A stretch of 44,829 nucleotides of DNA from Gilliamella sp. Pas-s25 (GTDB lineage Bacteria > Pseudomonadota > Gammaproteobacteria > Enterobacterales > Orbaceae). This document shows, in pieces, positions 16,912-26,990 of the stretch (within the stretch, counting starts at the first letter, position 1; every line of letters starts with the position of its first letter). The notes under the pieces were generated by a model. The model worked only from the letters and a program-made list of their open reading frames with translations, did no database searches and had not been told where the DNA came from. The DNA lies in assembly GCF_009795885.1 (NCBI RefSeq), contig NZ_WTEV01000023.1, positions 1 to 44,829 of the forward strand. Direction: 5' to 3'. The position numbers and the translations under genes are program-made.

Positions 16912-19377
16912 ATGAACAATAATGGGCTTCATTTTACGTGTAAAGTTGGTGAACTTTCTGATGATACTTTTTCGGTGTATAAATTTACCCATGAAGAGGC
17001 GTTATCTGAGCTATTTACCCTTATTCTATATGTTGCAACCAAAGAGCCATTGCCCGATCTGAGTAGTTTAATTTTGCAGCAGGTAACATTTAAGGTTAAT
17101 GCAAGTGGTGAAGAACAACGAACCATTTCTGGCTTGATAGAGACTATTGAACAGGGGAAGTCAGGGTTCAAACGTACCCATTATAAAATTGTTGTGCGAC
17201 CTTCTGCATGGTTACTTACGCTACGCAAAGATAGCCGTATTTTTCATTTTAAAAGCATCCCTGAAATTATAGAAAGCATGTTTTTATACCATAATATTCA
17301 ATTTGATAGTCAACTTAATGATGAGCATTTAATTAGGGAATATGTAACACAAAAACGAGAAACAGATTATCAATTTTTTAAACGTATTGCAGCAGAAGAA
17401 GGGATAACTTTTTGGTTTGAGCAAATCGATGATAAAAATCAGCAAATTTTCTATTCAGATAGTCGGCTAGGGCAAAAATCAGGTGCCAGTTTGATCTATA
17501 ATACGCACCCACAAACAGCCGAAACGGGTGATTTGATGAGTGATTTAACCTTTTCGGTAACCATGAAGCCTAATATGGCGATTCATAAAGATAGAAATTA
17601 CACCAACCCCGCTTATGAATTAATGCATCAATCGTCAACTCAACAAGGTAATGAGCATTTTACTTTTTTTGAAAGTTATGGACGCTTTGAAAATGATAAG
17701 CCAGGAAAAACCTTTACACAATATCGTTTAGAGGCACTACAGGCTGAATCTGAATTAGGTTGTGCGACAACAAATTGTATAAAATTAATGCCAGGGACAT
17801 TTTTTACGTTAACCGAACATTCAGATAATAAATTAAACGCAAAATGGCAGGTTGTTAGGGTTAATCATCAAGGTTATTGCCCTCAGGCATTAGAGGAAGA
17901 AGCCGATAGTGGTGCAACTGTTGTTAGTAATCACGTTGAATTTATTTCAGCTGAAAAAGAGTGGCGACCTACTTATATTCATAAACCGGTTCCTGATGCC
18001 AACGAAATAGCCGAAGTCGTTGGTCCTGCTGGCGAAGAAATACATACGAATGAATATGGTTGTGTTAAGGTTCATTTTCACTGGAATCGTTATGATCCCG
18101 CCGATGATAAAGCTTCTGCTTGGGTAAGAACGGCTAATCAATGGGCTGGTAATGGCTTTGGTAGTGTCACTTTACCTCGTATAGGTCAAGAAGTGATGAT
18201 TACCTATATTGATGGTGATATTGATCGTCCTATTATTAGTGGTCGACATTATAATGCTCTTAATAAACCGCCTTATGAATTACCTGCTCATAAAACCAAA
18301 ATGGTATGGCGTTCTAAGTCGCATAAAGCAGAAGGTTATAACGAGCTTTCATTTGAAGATGAAAGTGGGCAAGAAGAGATCTTCATTCATGGTCAGAAAG
18401 ATTTTAATGCCCTTATCAATAATGATATAACATGGGATATTCGTCACGATCATAAAAGTAAGATAGCCAATAATAGTACTGTTGAGATCATTGGTAATAG
18501 TGATGTTTCAGTAAAGGGTGAAACTCGTATAAAACGAGAGGCTAGTAAATCCGAAAAGATTGGTAATGAATTTCATCTTAAAGTGGGTTCCGATTATGTA
18601 ATTAATTCGGGTAGCGAAATTTCAGCTAAGGCGAACTCAAAAATTACATTAGATGCTGGGACAGAACTAACCATTAAAGCTGGTGGGCAATTTATCGTAT
18701 TAAAACCATCAGGTATATTTACTTCTTCTCCGTTTAATATTGGCGCTGGCTCCCCAGGTAAAGGCAAACAACTTAATTTAAAAATCCCTGGATTTATTGC
18801 AGCGTTAGTCGCTCCGAGCCTCGTTCAGCAAGAGACAATTAAGAAAAACGCACCTTTTTGTGAAGAGTGTGAAAAGTGTAAACAAGGTCAATGTGATATA
18901 GGTGCAATACAATCAGATGGATCTGATAATTTCGCTAAAGTACAAAATATAATATCGGGTGGCGGTTTTGCTGGCGGTATGAGTAACCCAAATATGTTAA
19001 TGAATGGCGGGTTTGCTGGCGGTATGAGTAATCCAAATATGTTAATGAATGGTGGGTTTGCTGGCGGTATAAGTAATCTAAATATGTTAATGAATGGTGG
19101 ATTTGCTGGTGGTGTAATGCCAAATATGGATATATTTGGCGGGACATCAATACTAAATAATATGGTCGATAAACTTGGATTTAATAATCAGTTTCAATTT
19201 TTATCAGGAGCATTTGATGGAGCATCACTGCTTAGTAATAACATAAAAAATGTTGAACAAATGCTTAAAATGCCACAAGGTATCAATGGAGCTGCTAATA
19301 ATATGCTTGATAATATATCTGCCCCAATGGGGTCACCTGGAATTAATTATGATAATATGATAAAAAAAACGTTCTAA
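16912..19377 (+). CDS. vgrG: VgrG spike protein with glycine-rich C-terminal extension
   Basis: 821 residues, start supported by AGGA 7 nt upstream. The N-terminal half is gp27-like (ALSELFTLILYV, ETDYQFFKRIAAEEGITFWF). The gp5-type OB fold lies at about 370-450 (GCVKVHFHWNRYD, WAGNGFGSVTLPRIGQEVMI, GDIDRPIISGRHYN). A beta-helix stalk with DITWDIRHDHKS and TIKAGG repeats follows to about 620. Past the usual end is a Cys cluster (C650, C653, C656, C661) and then three and a half 15-residue repeats (684-728 onward, GGFAGGMSNPNMLMN), ending without a recognised effector domain. It trimerises as the T6SS tip and should carry PAAR and adaptor-bound cargo. Confidence 0.95.
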   Translation: MNNNGLHFTCKVGELSDDTFSVYKFTHEEALSELFTLILYVATKEPLPDLSSLILQQVTFKVNASGEEQRTISGLIETIEQGKSGFKRTHYKIVVRPSAWLLTLRKDSRIFHFKSIPEIIESMFLYHNIQFDSQLNDEHLIREYVTQKRETDYQFFKRIAAEEGITFWFEQIDDKNQQIFYSDSRLGQKSGASLIYNTHPQTAETGDLMSDLTFSVTMKPNMAIHKDRNYTNPAYELMHQSSTQQGNEHFTFFESYGRFENDKPGKTFTQYRLEALQAESELGCATTNCIKLMPGTFFTLTEHSDNKLNAKWQVVRVNHQGYCPQALEEEADSGATVVSNHVEFISAEKEWRPTYIHKPVPDANEIAEVVGPAGEEIHTNEYGCVKVHFHWNRYDPADDKASAWVRTANQWAGNGFGSVTLPRIGQEVMITYIDGDIDRPIISGRHYNALNKPPYELPAHKTKMVWRSKSHKAEGYNELSFEDESGQEEIFIHGQKDFNALINNDITWDIRHDHKSKIANNSTVEIIGNSDVSVKGETRIKREASKSEKIGNEFHLKVGSDYVINSGSEISAKANSKITLDAGTELTIKAGGQFIVLKPSGIFTSSPFNIGAGSPGKGKQLNLKIPGFIAALVAPSLVQQETIKKNAPFCEECEKCKQGQCDIGAIQSDGSDNFAKVQNIISGGGFAGGMSNPNMLMNGGFAGGMSNPNMLMNGGFAGGISNLNMLMNGGFAGGVMPNMDIFGGTSILNNMVDKLGFNNQFQFLSGAFDGASLLSNNIKNVEQMLKMPQGINGAANNMLDNISAPMGSPGINYDNMIKKTF
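18961..19118 (+). repeat. Tandem 45-bp repeat inside vgrG
   Basis: Units at 18961-19005, 19006-19050 and 19051-19095 and a partial fourth from 19096. Each codes for GGFAGGMSNPNMLMN with small changes. Units 1 and 2 encode identical residues, indicating recent slippage; copy number may vary between strains. Confidence 0.9.
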
Positions 19378-19577
19378 TATGATCGATATGTACAAAATTT
19401 TACTAAACAAACGATGGACAATAACGGCAGACTGAACTAAATCGTTTTTCTCTATTTTAGTTTTAGTGGATGTTTATACACATTACTTTGCAGTCGCTGT
19501 TATTGAACACCGTTTAGCTAATAGACTATCTTTTTTGTGACTCTTTTATTTAAATGGTTAACTAGATAGTAAATATT

Positions 19578-19841
19578 TTAGCCTACACCAACCTCACTTG
19601 TTGTTGAAATTAATGTACAGCCACAAGCGGTTTTGTGACCGTCTAAGGCGACTGGTTTTCCTTCATCTTTAAAATTGGCTTCACCTTCAACAATAGGGTT
19701 ATTACCATGTCCAGGCATTGGACATGATACTAAATCACCAACACGAGCAACCGGTTTGCCTTGTATTATAGTTTTTGTCGATGCAGTTATGACATTTCCA
19801 CCATGGCTTGTTGGATCACCAAGCCGAATTACACCTCTCAT
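19578..19841 (-). CDS. PAAR-domain spike-tip protein
   Basis: 87 residues, essentially a bare PAAR domain. MRGVIRLGDPTSHGGNVI, GKPVARVGDLVSCPMPGHG, an EGEANF stretch and the DGHKTACGCTLI end are typical; the His and Cys residues bind zinc at the tip in this family. It sharpens the VgrG trimer and can carry effectors. AGGAG lies 6 nt before the ATG. It is convergent with vgrG and divergent from hcp, so it has its own promoter within 19842-20028. It carries no toxin extension, and the Rhs here lacks PAAR, so this is presumably the tip used with this VgrG. Confidence 0.92.
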   Translation of the reverse strand: MRGVIRLGDPTSHGGNVITASTKTIIQGKPVARVGDLVSCPMPGHGNNPIVEGEANFKDEGKPVALDGHKTACGCTLISTTSEVGVG

Positions 19842-20028
19842 CGTTTTCTCCTAAAGTAAAAAATAATGACACATGATAATCATATGAAAAAATTAAAATG
19901 AATAATTTGTTTAGTTTTTGTAAATTTATTGATCCATTTTATTACAAATGATGTAAAATAGATAATACAAATAACATTGATTAAATTAAATTTTACAACT
20001 ACATTCATTATTAAAAAAGGGGATTACT

Positions 20029-20547
20029 ATGCCAACTCCATGTTATATTTCTATTGAAGGGAAAACACAAGGGAACATCACTGCTGGTGCATTTACTGCT
20101 GAATCAGTAGGTAATATCTATGTTAATGGTCACGAAGATGAAATGTTAGTACAAGAGTTTTTACATAATGTTACTGTACCTACTGATCCTCAATCAGGGC
20201 AACCATCAGGTCAACGTGCACATAAGCCATTTCAATTTGTTGTTGCTTTAAACAAAGCAGTACCTTTGCTTTATAATGCGCTAGCATCAGGTGAGATGCT
20301 ACCAAAAGTACAACTAAAATGGTATAGAACTTCTATTGAAGGTAAACAAGAACACTTTTTTACTACAACACTTGAAGATGCAACTATTATCGATATGGAT
20401 TTACATATGCCTCATTGTCAATCACCAAGTGATAAAGAGTATACTCAATTATTAAAAGTGTCTTTGGCCTACCGTAAGATCATTTGGGAACATACTGTTG
20501 CCGGCACATCTGGTTCTGATGATTGGAGAGCACCAATTGAATCTTAA
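20029..20547 (+). CDS. hcp: Hcp tube protein (TssD)
   Basis: 172 residues, the normal Hcp length. MPTPCYISIEGKTQGNITAG, the SGQRAHKPFQFVVALNKAVP segment and the C-terminal LLKVSLAYRKIIWEHT...DDWRAP are classic Hcp. Hexameric rings stack into the inner tube propelled by the TssBC sheath and can carry small effectors. AAGGGG lies 7 nt before the ATG. It is monocistronic, with a strong terminator 11 nt after the stop. A weak promoter may be TTGATC (19929-19934) with TAAAAT (19954-19959), although the 19-nt gap is long. No C-terminal toxin extension is present. Confidence 0.97.
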   Translation: MPTPCYISIEGKTQGNITAGAFTAESVGNIYVNGHEDEMLVQEFLHNVTVPTDPQSGQPSGQRAHKPFQFVVALNKAVPLLYNALASGEMLPKVQLKWYRTSIEGKQEHFFTTTLEDATIIDMDLHMPHCQSPSDKEYTQLLKVSLAYRKIIWEHTVAGTSGSDDWRAPIES

Positions 20548-20557
20548 TTAGTTTAGT

Positions 20558-20592
20558 TAAAGGTTAAAAGCAAATTTGGCTTTTAACCTTTA
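20558..20592. terminator. Hcp terminator, possibly bidirectional
   Basis: A 14-bp perfect inverted repeat (TAAAGGTTAAAAGC / GCTTTTAACCTTTA) with a 7-nt loop lies between the hcp stop and the convergent end of the T6SS operon. A long U-tract is lacking on the plus strand, so it may serve both convergent transcripts. Confidence 0.75.
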
Positions 20593-20624
20593 TCAATGGT
20601 TTTGTTTGATCTCATAGTTATTGT

Positions 20625-21989
20625 TTAATTAACTCTATCGATTTGATAATATCTGGTCATGATAGCTTTCAATTGTCGATTGAGTTTTTGTTTAAGTTCA
20701 GTTGTGATTTCTTTTCCATTTCGATGGTGTTCTTCAATTTTACGTAATGTTTCTTCAACAGGATCCTCGCTATCTAACTCTTTTTGAATATCATCGAGCA
20801 TTGTGCGTAAGAGGCTAATTGTAATATAACGATCTTCAGATATTGCATTATCTACCTTGTTTTTTAAGATTTGTAATTGCATTTTTGCATTATAATGGCT
20901 CGAGGTATTAAGCTTATAAGCAATATTAGTTCGTAATTGATTCTGCCAATAGTTGGTTAACTGTTTAGATTTTTTTTCTTCTGGCCATAATCGTTGGGCA
21001 TTTTCCAATAAATGATTGACATAATAATAAGAACCAAGAGGTGATAATAATGAAATGTCATGAAGTTGTTTTTCATAGTGCGTCAGTATAAATGATCGTG
21101 TTTTTTCATTATCAATTAAAGATATATCTGGTTGTTTATATGAATCTTTATCAAACCAGGTCAGATTTGGCCCCATTAAATCTAACATTTGTGTATGTTG
21201 ATGATCAAAAAATTTCATTACGCCAAAACTACAAACTGAAGTAAGAATAGCACCTAATCCAAAACTCCACCATGAAAATCGTTTTTTACTATGATACGTT
21301 AATACTTTAGTTGATACATTAGGACTTGTTTTTGTTATTTTATCTGTTTGGATGTAATCTTGTTTTTCATTTTTATTGGGTAAATCTAACTCATTAGATG
21401 TTTCTGGAAGATAGAGTAGTACTGTTTTGTCTGAATTTTTTGGATCTTTTTTCGGAACAGTGGTAAGGCTTTTTTCTAATATTTTTAGTTTATTTTCTAT
21501 ATAAAAGAATAGGTTATCAATTAGAGGAGATTTTTCTAATGATACTTGCTCTAGTTTATCTGTTACTTGTTCTAGGGCCTCGCAAGCACGATGTAATAGT
21601 GCCATATCTTTGATAGTAAACTGTTGCTGGCGAATCAAAGAGCCAAGTCGGGAATTAAACCAATTTAATGCATCTACTCGAAACATTGGGTTAGTTGGCC
21701 ATAATTTATCCCATTGATGGTAGATGAGTGATGCAAGCAGTTCGCATCCTTCAACAAAACCAATCAAACCATAACGGTGATATCTTGCAAGGGTGTAATA
21801 ACTAATTGACAATAAATCAATTCCATTTTTTTCAAATAATATCAAGGCATTGCTCTCTATCAACGACCAATCAATAATTGGTCGTTTAGGATGACTTAAT
21901 TTATTAATTTCAGATTTTATGATTTCGAACTCATCAAAATGGGAGGGGTCTCCTCCCATTTTAATAATGCGAATATTATTTTGTTCCAT
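20625..21989 (-). CDS. vasL: VasL/ImpA-N domain protein (TssA-like accessory)
   Basis: 454 residues. The N-terminal 130 residues resemble ImpA-N proteins (DWSLIESNALILFEKNGIDL, GFVEGCELLASLIYHQWDKL, WFNSRLGSL). One membrane segment (FGLGAILTSVCSFGVMKFF) lies at about 245-265, and a VasL-type C-terminal domain follows. Such membrane-anchored TssA relatives are thought to hold or cap the distal sheath end. It is the last gene of the operon, 53 nt after tssM. It is distinct from the soluble TssA at 25572-26984, so the system has two ImpA-N proteins with different C-termini. Confidence 0.8.
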   Translation of the reverse strand: MEQNNIRIIKMGGDPSHFDEFEIIKSEINKLSHPKRPIIDWSLIESNALILFEKNGIDLLSISYYTLARYHRYGLIGFVEGCELLASLIYHQWDKLWPTNPMFRVDALNWFNSRLGSLIRQQQFTIKDMALLHRACEALEQVTDKLEQVSLEKSPLIDNLFFYIENKLKILEKSLTTVPKKDPKNSDKTVLLYLPETSNELDLPNKNEKQDYIQTDKITKTSPNVSTKVLTYHSKKRFSWWSFGLGAILTSVCSFGVMKFFDHQHTQMLDLMGPNLTWFDKDSYKQPDISLIDNEKTRSFILTHYEKQLHDISLLSPLGSYYYVNHLLENAQRLWPEEKKSKQLTNYWQNQLRTNIAYKLNTSSHYNAKMQLQILKNKVDNAISEDRYITISLLRTMLDDIQKELDSEDPVEETLRKIEEHHRNGKEITTELKQKLNRQLKAIMTRYYQIDRVN

Positions 21990-22042
21990 CGCATAATCCC
22001 AATATACGGATCCTTAATAAAATTAGGATCTGTGTCATTATT

Positions 22043-25000
22043 TTAATAAAGTGTATCAGAAAGTTTAAACTGACTAAATAATCCTCCAGCAAATGGGTTT
22101 TCTGCACTATCGACTTGAATACGATAGATAATAGAACCACCATCAATATCATACCGTACATCAAAAGATGATTCGGTTATATTAGTCAATTTACCGCTAT
22201 CAAATAATCTAAATTGCCCCCAAGTACCAGAACGAACTAAAGTTTTTGAACTTTGATTACTGTTTGAAATGAGTGTTAATTTGCTCTCAATTTCTTCTCG
22301 CATCGTGTTTGGCCAAATTATTTGGGTCTCAATACTTTTTCCATGACTATAATCAACCATCTGTCCATCAAGATTTAAAATACTACGACGTTTATTCGCT
22401 GACATAGAAATAGGTTTAATAGTGTATTGGACGTTTAAAGCATTTTGTGCATCGAAAAAGGTCCGTCTAATCTGATCTGCTGCTTTCAGTTGTGCTAAGA
22501 CATCTGCTCTAATGAGGCGTTTATCATTAGCATTTTTCAATAAATGATTATCAACAAAGAGCTTTAAATTTTCCTGATAGAAACTATCAATTACTCCTCC
22601 ATTTTTGAAGAAACGTTGGAATTCACTAAGTGAAACATCATGGTTAGATGATGGATTAAATGGATAACGGTTAGCTAGGTTTAAATTAAAATCTTTGACC
22701 ACTTTTTCGTTCCATTCAATCTCTAGTGAACGGATAGCTTCAGTAATAATCACATCCCAAATTTGGTTAGATAATTCATTCAGCCATCGTCCTAGCGGAT
22801 TAGGCGCTGTTTTTGCTAATTGTTGAATCTCGATGATAGGATCACTACTATTCTGATTCATATGCAGTTGTACTGCGTTTAGCGCTGCCTTGCCTGGAGA
22901 AGGTGAGTTTTGTATCATCAGTAAATAACGGTGTAGATCACCTAATTTTTGGGAAGCATTTTGAATAATACTTAATTGTTGATTGTTATCTTGTAATACC
23001 GAGACAGCTTTTGCAAATTCACGATGGATAGTATTGATGAGTGTTCGTTCCTCATTAGTAAATTCCGTTTTATTGGTTTTTTTGTTATTTAAATCAGGCG
23101 CAGGTAGTGCTTCAGAATTATTTTTTATAATCATAATTGCTTTTTTCAACGGCTGCTCACTACTATTAATGCTTTCCAGCGTTTCTATGGCATCAGCAAT
23201 ACTGTCAAAATCCTTTATTACTAAATTATCATAGGCTTTATGCCAAGTATTTATATAATCGTTCATATATAGATCAATAATATAATGCTTAATATTTCCT
23301 CTATCTGCATGGGTATATTTAGTGCTTTTAGCCATACCTAAAACCCAGCTGTCTAGTGCTGTTAGGTCTATAAAACTTTCATCTTGTTTAAGAAAATAGC
23401 TAATTAAACTTTCATAAGTCAAAAATTGAGGAATAGTTAATTGTTTTTCATCATTTACTTTATATACTGAATTAAACGATGCGCCAATTTCAGTTTTAAC
23501 ATTTAAGTCGGTTGGTAATATATTAGCCGATTTTAGTCGTAAATTTTGATATATACGTTGATAAATAGAGAGTTTTCTTAATTCAATCTGCGCCTGTTCC
23601 ATAGATGGTTTAAATGGCATAAAAGCATCTATTGCCATTTTATCGCCACTATTCCTTTCTTTCTTCCATTGGTTATGGATTAATGCATAATCCAAATGTT
23701 GTGTTAGTTGATCTTGTTTATCTTGTTGTCCAATAAATAGATCACTCCAACGATTACGCATATAATTCAGTACTAGTTCTTTATCACGTCCGGTTTCATC
23801 TTCAATCATTCGCATAATACGTAGCACCCCTAATTTTTGTTCACTTTCTTTAGGTGCTTGTTGGAGCTCATCGGTTAATCCATACATAATGTCCGGTAAA
23901 TATCGCTGTTGAAGCAGTTTTAAATACATCGATTCTATAGAGGGTGCTATTTTATAGCCTTGATAAAAACCAAAATTAGACAAATAACGATTGTATTCAT
24001 GATAATTACCATAAGCGAACATCGCCTCTCGCAGAGGATTAAGCTTTGGTAATTCCGAATCACCGTAAATATCTTTTTGGACCATAGTAGGTATTTTTAT
24101 ATACTGTTTCATTTGTGCTAAAACGAGATTGCCAGCATCATAGTTTTGCTTATAATAGTAGTGGCATGTTGCAATTAGACTTATTGAGCACAATGCTGCT
24201 ATAGCTGAAAATAATTTAATTTTACGTCGATAATGCTGCTCAGACTTTAAGTTATAACCAGCAATATTGGGTTCAGCCAATAAAATATCTTTAAATAATC
24301 GTGTTGCAAAATAAGGCTGAGTTTGTAAAATTGGCCATGTTGGATAAGGTTGCATATTTAAATGATATTGTGATGCTGTCGTCTTGACAAAGATATCACC
24401 CATTTGCCCTTTTTGCGTCGAAGACACTAAATATAAACCTCGAAGAATAAACCTTTCTTTATCTTGATTTAGCAATAAATAATTGATGGCATAGCGTAAG
24501 TAATCATGTATGCCATGCATTTGGCGACTAAAGGAAAATAATGCACTACGTTGTTGAATATCAACACTATTTAACATCATATCAGGTATTGCCTGATTCA
24601 TTTGTTTTCCCCAATTTAGCCAAAATGAGCTAAGTTCTTCGTCCCATTTTTTTTCATCATCAAAGGTGACACCTAAAATACTATCTCGCTGGTGTTTATC
24701 TAATTTTTGGTACATGGCTTCAAAGCCATAAAATAGATCTAGTTTTGTGAAAACAACATATACGGGTAATTTGCATTGTAAAGTTTTATAAATCTCAAAT
24801 ACTCGTTGGTGTAAATTAGATAAGATTTCATCTTGTCTCGTTTTATTCGAAGAGACGAAATCGTATAAATCAATAGCTAAAATAATACCGTTCAACGGTT
24901 GACTACTACGTTCTTGTAATAACCAATTTAAAGTTGCAAACCATAAGCGGCTATATAATTTGGGTTTCCCTAAATCATCAGTATTAGGTTGATTAATTAG

Positions 25001-25555
25001 TAATCCATTCACATCAAAAATAACAGCTTGTTCACCTAATAGTGGATTGATTAATGGTTTTTCTTTTTCACTTAAATCTGGTTGGTAAAGTGAAGTTGTA
25101 GGATAACCTTCCTCTAAAAATGCGCTTTTCCCACTCTGTGATTCACCAATCATTAGATACCATGGTAATTGATAAACAGTATCTCGGTTATTATTAAAAT
25201 GTTCTTTTAATTTAATTATCCAATGTTTTAAATAACGAATTTGTATACTAATATCCTCTTTAAGAGGATCTTTTGTCTTTTCTTTACGATCTTTCTGTTT
25301 GTTTTCATATTGTTGTAATTTTTTGATAACGATATAAAATCCCCAACAGAAAAAAGCAATAATGTACAATGCTGTAATTAATAACCGAAGTTCTAGTGAT
25401 GAAAAAGGTTGATATTCGGCAATAGTCCATTCTGCTCCTGATATCCAAAGCCAAATCAATGATACAACAGCTATAAGGATAATGAGTAATGTTACTGACG
25501 GTTTAAGTCGAGGTAACTTTGAGCCGATTAATTGAAATATTAGTGGTAATTTCAT
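22043..25555 (-). CDS. tssM: TssM (IcmF) inner-membrane complex protein
   Basis: 1170 residues, a normal TssM size. Two membrane helices lie in the first 75 residues (LLIILIAVVSLIWLWI; LLITALYIIAFFCWGFYIV), then a cytoplasmic NTPase-like domain with Walker A GESQSGKSAF at about 136. A third membrane helix (LFSAIAALCSISLIATC) lies near 450, followed by a long periplasmic part reaching the TssJ lipoprotein. The start is supported by AGGA 8 nt upstream. With TssL and TssJ it forms the trans-envelope channel. The complete Walker A suggests NTP binding is kept. Confidence 0.96.
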   Translation of the reverse strand: MKLPLIFQLIGSKLPRLKPSVTLLIILIAVVSLIWLWISGAEWTIAEYQPFSSLELRLLITALYIIAFFCWGFYIVIKKLQQYENKQKDRKEKTKDPLKEDISIQIRYLKHWIIKLKEHFNNNRDTVYQLPWYLMIGESQSGKSAFLEEGYPTTSLYQPDLSEKEKPLINPLLGEQAVIFDVNGLLINQPNTDDLGKPKLYSRLWFATLNWLLQERSSQPLNGIILAIDLYDFVSSNKTRQDEILSNLHQRVFEIYKTLQCKLPVYVVFTKLDLFYGFEAMYQKLDKHQRDSILGVTFDDEKKWDEELSSFWLNWGKQMNQAIPDMMLNSVDIQQRSALFSFSRQMHGIHDYLRYAINYLLLNQDKERFILRGLYLVSSTQKGQMGDIFVKTTASQYHLNMQPYPTWPILQTQPYFATRLFKDILLAEPNIAGYNLKSEQHYRRKIKLFSAIAALCSISLIATCHYYYKQNYDAGNLVLAQMKQYIKIPTMVQKDIYGDSELPKLNPLREAMFAYGNYHEYNRYLSNFGFYQGYKIAPSIESMYLKLLQQRYLPDIMYGLTDELQQAPKESEQKLGVLRIMRMIEDETGRDKELVLNYMRNRWSDLFIGQQDKQDQLTQHLDYALIHNQWKKERNSGDKMAIDAFMPFKPSMEQAQIELRKLSIYQRIYQNLRLKSANILPTDLNVKTEIGASFNSVYKVNDEKQLTIPQFLTYESLISYFLKQDESFIDLTALDSWVLGMAKSTKYTHADRGNIKHYIIDLYMNDYINTWHKAYDNLVIKDFDSIADAIETLESINSSEQPLKKAIMIIKNNSEALPAPDLNNKKTNKTEFTNEERTLINTIHREFAKAVSVLQDNNQQLSIIQNASQKLGDLHRYLLMIQNSPSPGKAALNAVQLHMNQNSSDPIIEIQQLAKTAPNPLGRWLNELSNQIWDVIITEAIRSLEIEWNEKVVKDFNLNLANRYPFNPSSNHDVSLSEFQRFFKNGGVIDSFYQENLKLFVDNHLLKNANDKRLIRADVLAQLKAADQIRRTFFDAQNALNVQYTIKPISMSANKRRSILNLDGQMVDYSHGKSIETQIIWPNTMREEIESKLTLISNSNQSSKTLVRSGTWGQFRLFDSGKLTNITESSFDVRYDIDGGSIIYRIQVDSAENPFAGGLFSQFKLSDTLY

Positions 25556-25571
25556 TGCATCGTCCTATTTT

Positions 25572-26984
25572 TTAGTTATTAATTTTTGTTAATTGAATTA
25601 ACGTTTCAATGAAAGAAGGTTCCCATTCCGTTAACGTCATATTTTTGCATGCGGTTAAAATACTTAATGCCTGCTGTTTTGCAATAGTTTCAAATCCAGC
25701 ATGTTTTAAAAGTTGTGCATTAATTTTTTGATAGTAATAATTATTTCTTAAATCTTTAGAATAGCTATTTTCGTCAAGCAATTGGATTGCAGCTTCTAAC
25801 CCCTTTTCCTTATAACACTCAAAAATAACTTGTTCTAAATCAGTTTGTGAATTTTGAGAAAATGAATTTTTTGATAACAACCATTTTTTCATACTGTCAC
25901 TGATAAATGATGTGTGATCACTGTATTTTAAATCATATAATTTAGGTAACCTATTTAATAAAGTCTGTAATTCATCTCGAATCGCCTCAGCTACGTTATT
26001 AAAACCTAAATGGTATGCCATATTGGCTGAAATAAAATGTCCCTCTAACCAAAATGGCATAAGAGTCAACTCATTTTCTATTTTTGCCCACTGTTGTATT
26101 GTTGTCTTAGCTATATTCGCTTTGTATTCATTAATACGATCTATGGGAACCGACATTAAATCTGTTATATCATTATTATTGAGAGGTTCAGTTAGTGAAT
26201 AAAATATAGCATGTCGCCTTAATCGAATACTGATTGGGTTCTCTGGATGTTTCTCAAATAATATCTCTGCAACTTTTATTAATGTTCGCTTCCATTCAAC
26301 TTGTGTCTCATGATTGATATTCACTGACTGAGGCGGTACTTGAACCACTGAATTTGATTTACTTTCAATGTTATTAAGGACGACTTCCTTATTGGCGGTT
26401 TTATTATCTGATGAAGATATTTCACTTTTATCTGTAAGATTAGGTGACTGCAAAGAAAAGCGTTGATATGTTATTAATAACTGCTTAAATTCTTCATCAT
26501 AAGGCAGTTCATTTTCATCAAAAAATTGTTTAATTGATAGTAAGTAATTATATGCTAACTGCTTTTCTATTACGGTTGCTTCTTCATCGAAGATTTTATT
26601 CGCTTGTGAAAATCGTTGAATAATTTGCTTAAATAACCTTGCCTTTAATTTGGGCTGTGGCGCAGAAATTAGCCAGTATTTTGTAATATAGGCGGATAAT
26701 AAATAAATAGCCAACAGAATGTTTTGCGGTTTTTTGGCATGTTGTAAAGTTCTTAATAAATGCGCTATTATGCGTACATCTTTGCTATCTTTTAATAATA
26801 TTAATGCATTTTGTTGCACTTTTTCGATATCAATTTGCCCATGGCTAATGGTTCCCATGCTTGCAATTGCACTATCAATATATTCCCAAACAGGGTTATT
26901 CTCATCAATGGGTAATGTAGGATCTTCTATTTCACTCAATATAGGCTCAACCCAAGGATGATTTTCTAATTCTATCACGGCCAT
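25572..26984 (-). CDS. tssA: TssA (ImpA-N, VasJ type) cap protein
   Basis: 470 residues, soluble. The N-terminus has the ImpA-N pattern (PWVEPILSEIEDPTLPIDEN, then NALILLKDSKDVRIIAHLLR). A polar Ser/Asn-rich linker lies at 185-225, and a C-terminal VasJ-like domain follows (FWLEGHFISANMAYHLGF). TssA coordinates baseplate priming and tail polymerisation. AAGGAG lies only 2 nt before the ATG, whereas the GTG two codons later has an 8-nt gap, so the true start may be that GTG (25% chance of being wrong either way). It lies 6 nt after vasI. Confidence 0.88.
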   Translation of the reverse strand: MAVIELENHPWVEPILSEIEDPTLPIDENNPVWEYIDSAIASMGTISHGQIDIEKVQQNALILLKDSKDVRIIAHLLRTLQHAKKPQNILLAIYLLSAYITKYWLISAPQPKLKARLFKQIIQRFSQANKIFDEEATVIEKQLAYNYLLSIKQFFDENELPYDEEFKQLLITYQRFSLQSPNLTDKSEISSSDNKTANKEVVLNNIESKSNSVVQVPPQSVNINHETQVEWKRTLIKVAEILFEKHPENPISIRLRRHAIFYSLTEPLNNNDITDLMSVPIDRINEYKANIAKTTIQQWAKIENELTLMPFWLEGHFISANMAYHLGFNNVAEAIRDELQTLLNRLPKLYDLKYSDHTSFISDSMKKWLLSKNSFSQNSQTDLEQVIFECYKEKGLEAAIQLLDENSYSKDLRNNYYYQKINAQLLKHAGFETIAKQQALSILTACKNMTLTEWEPSFIETLIQLTKINN

Positions 26985-26990
26985 TACTCC

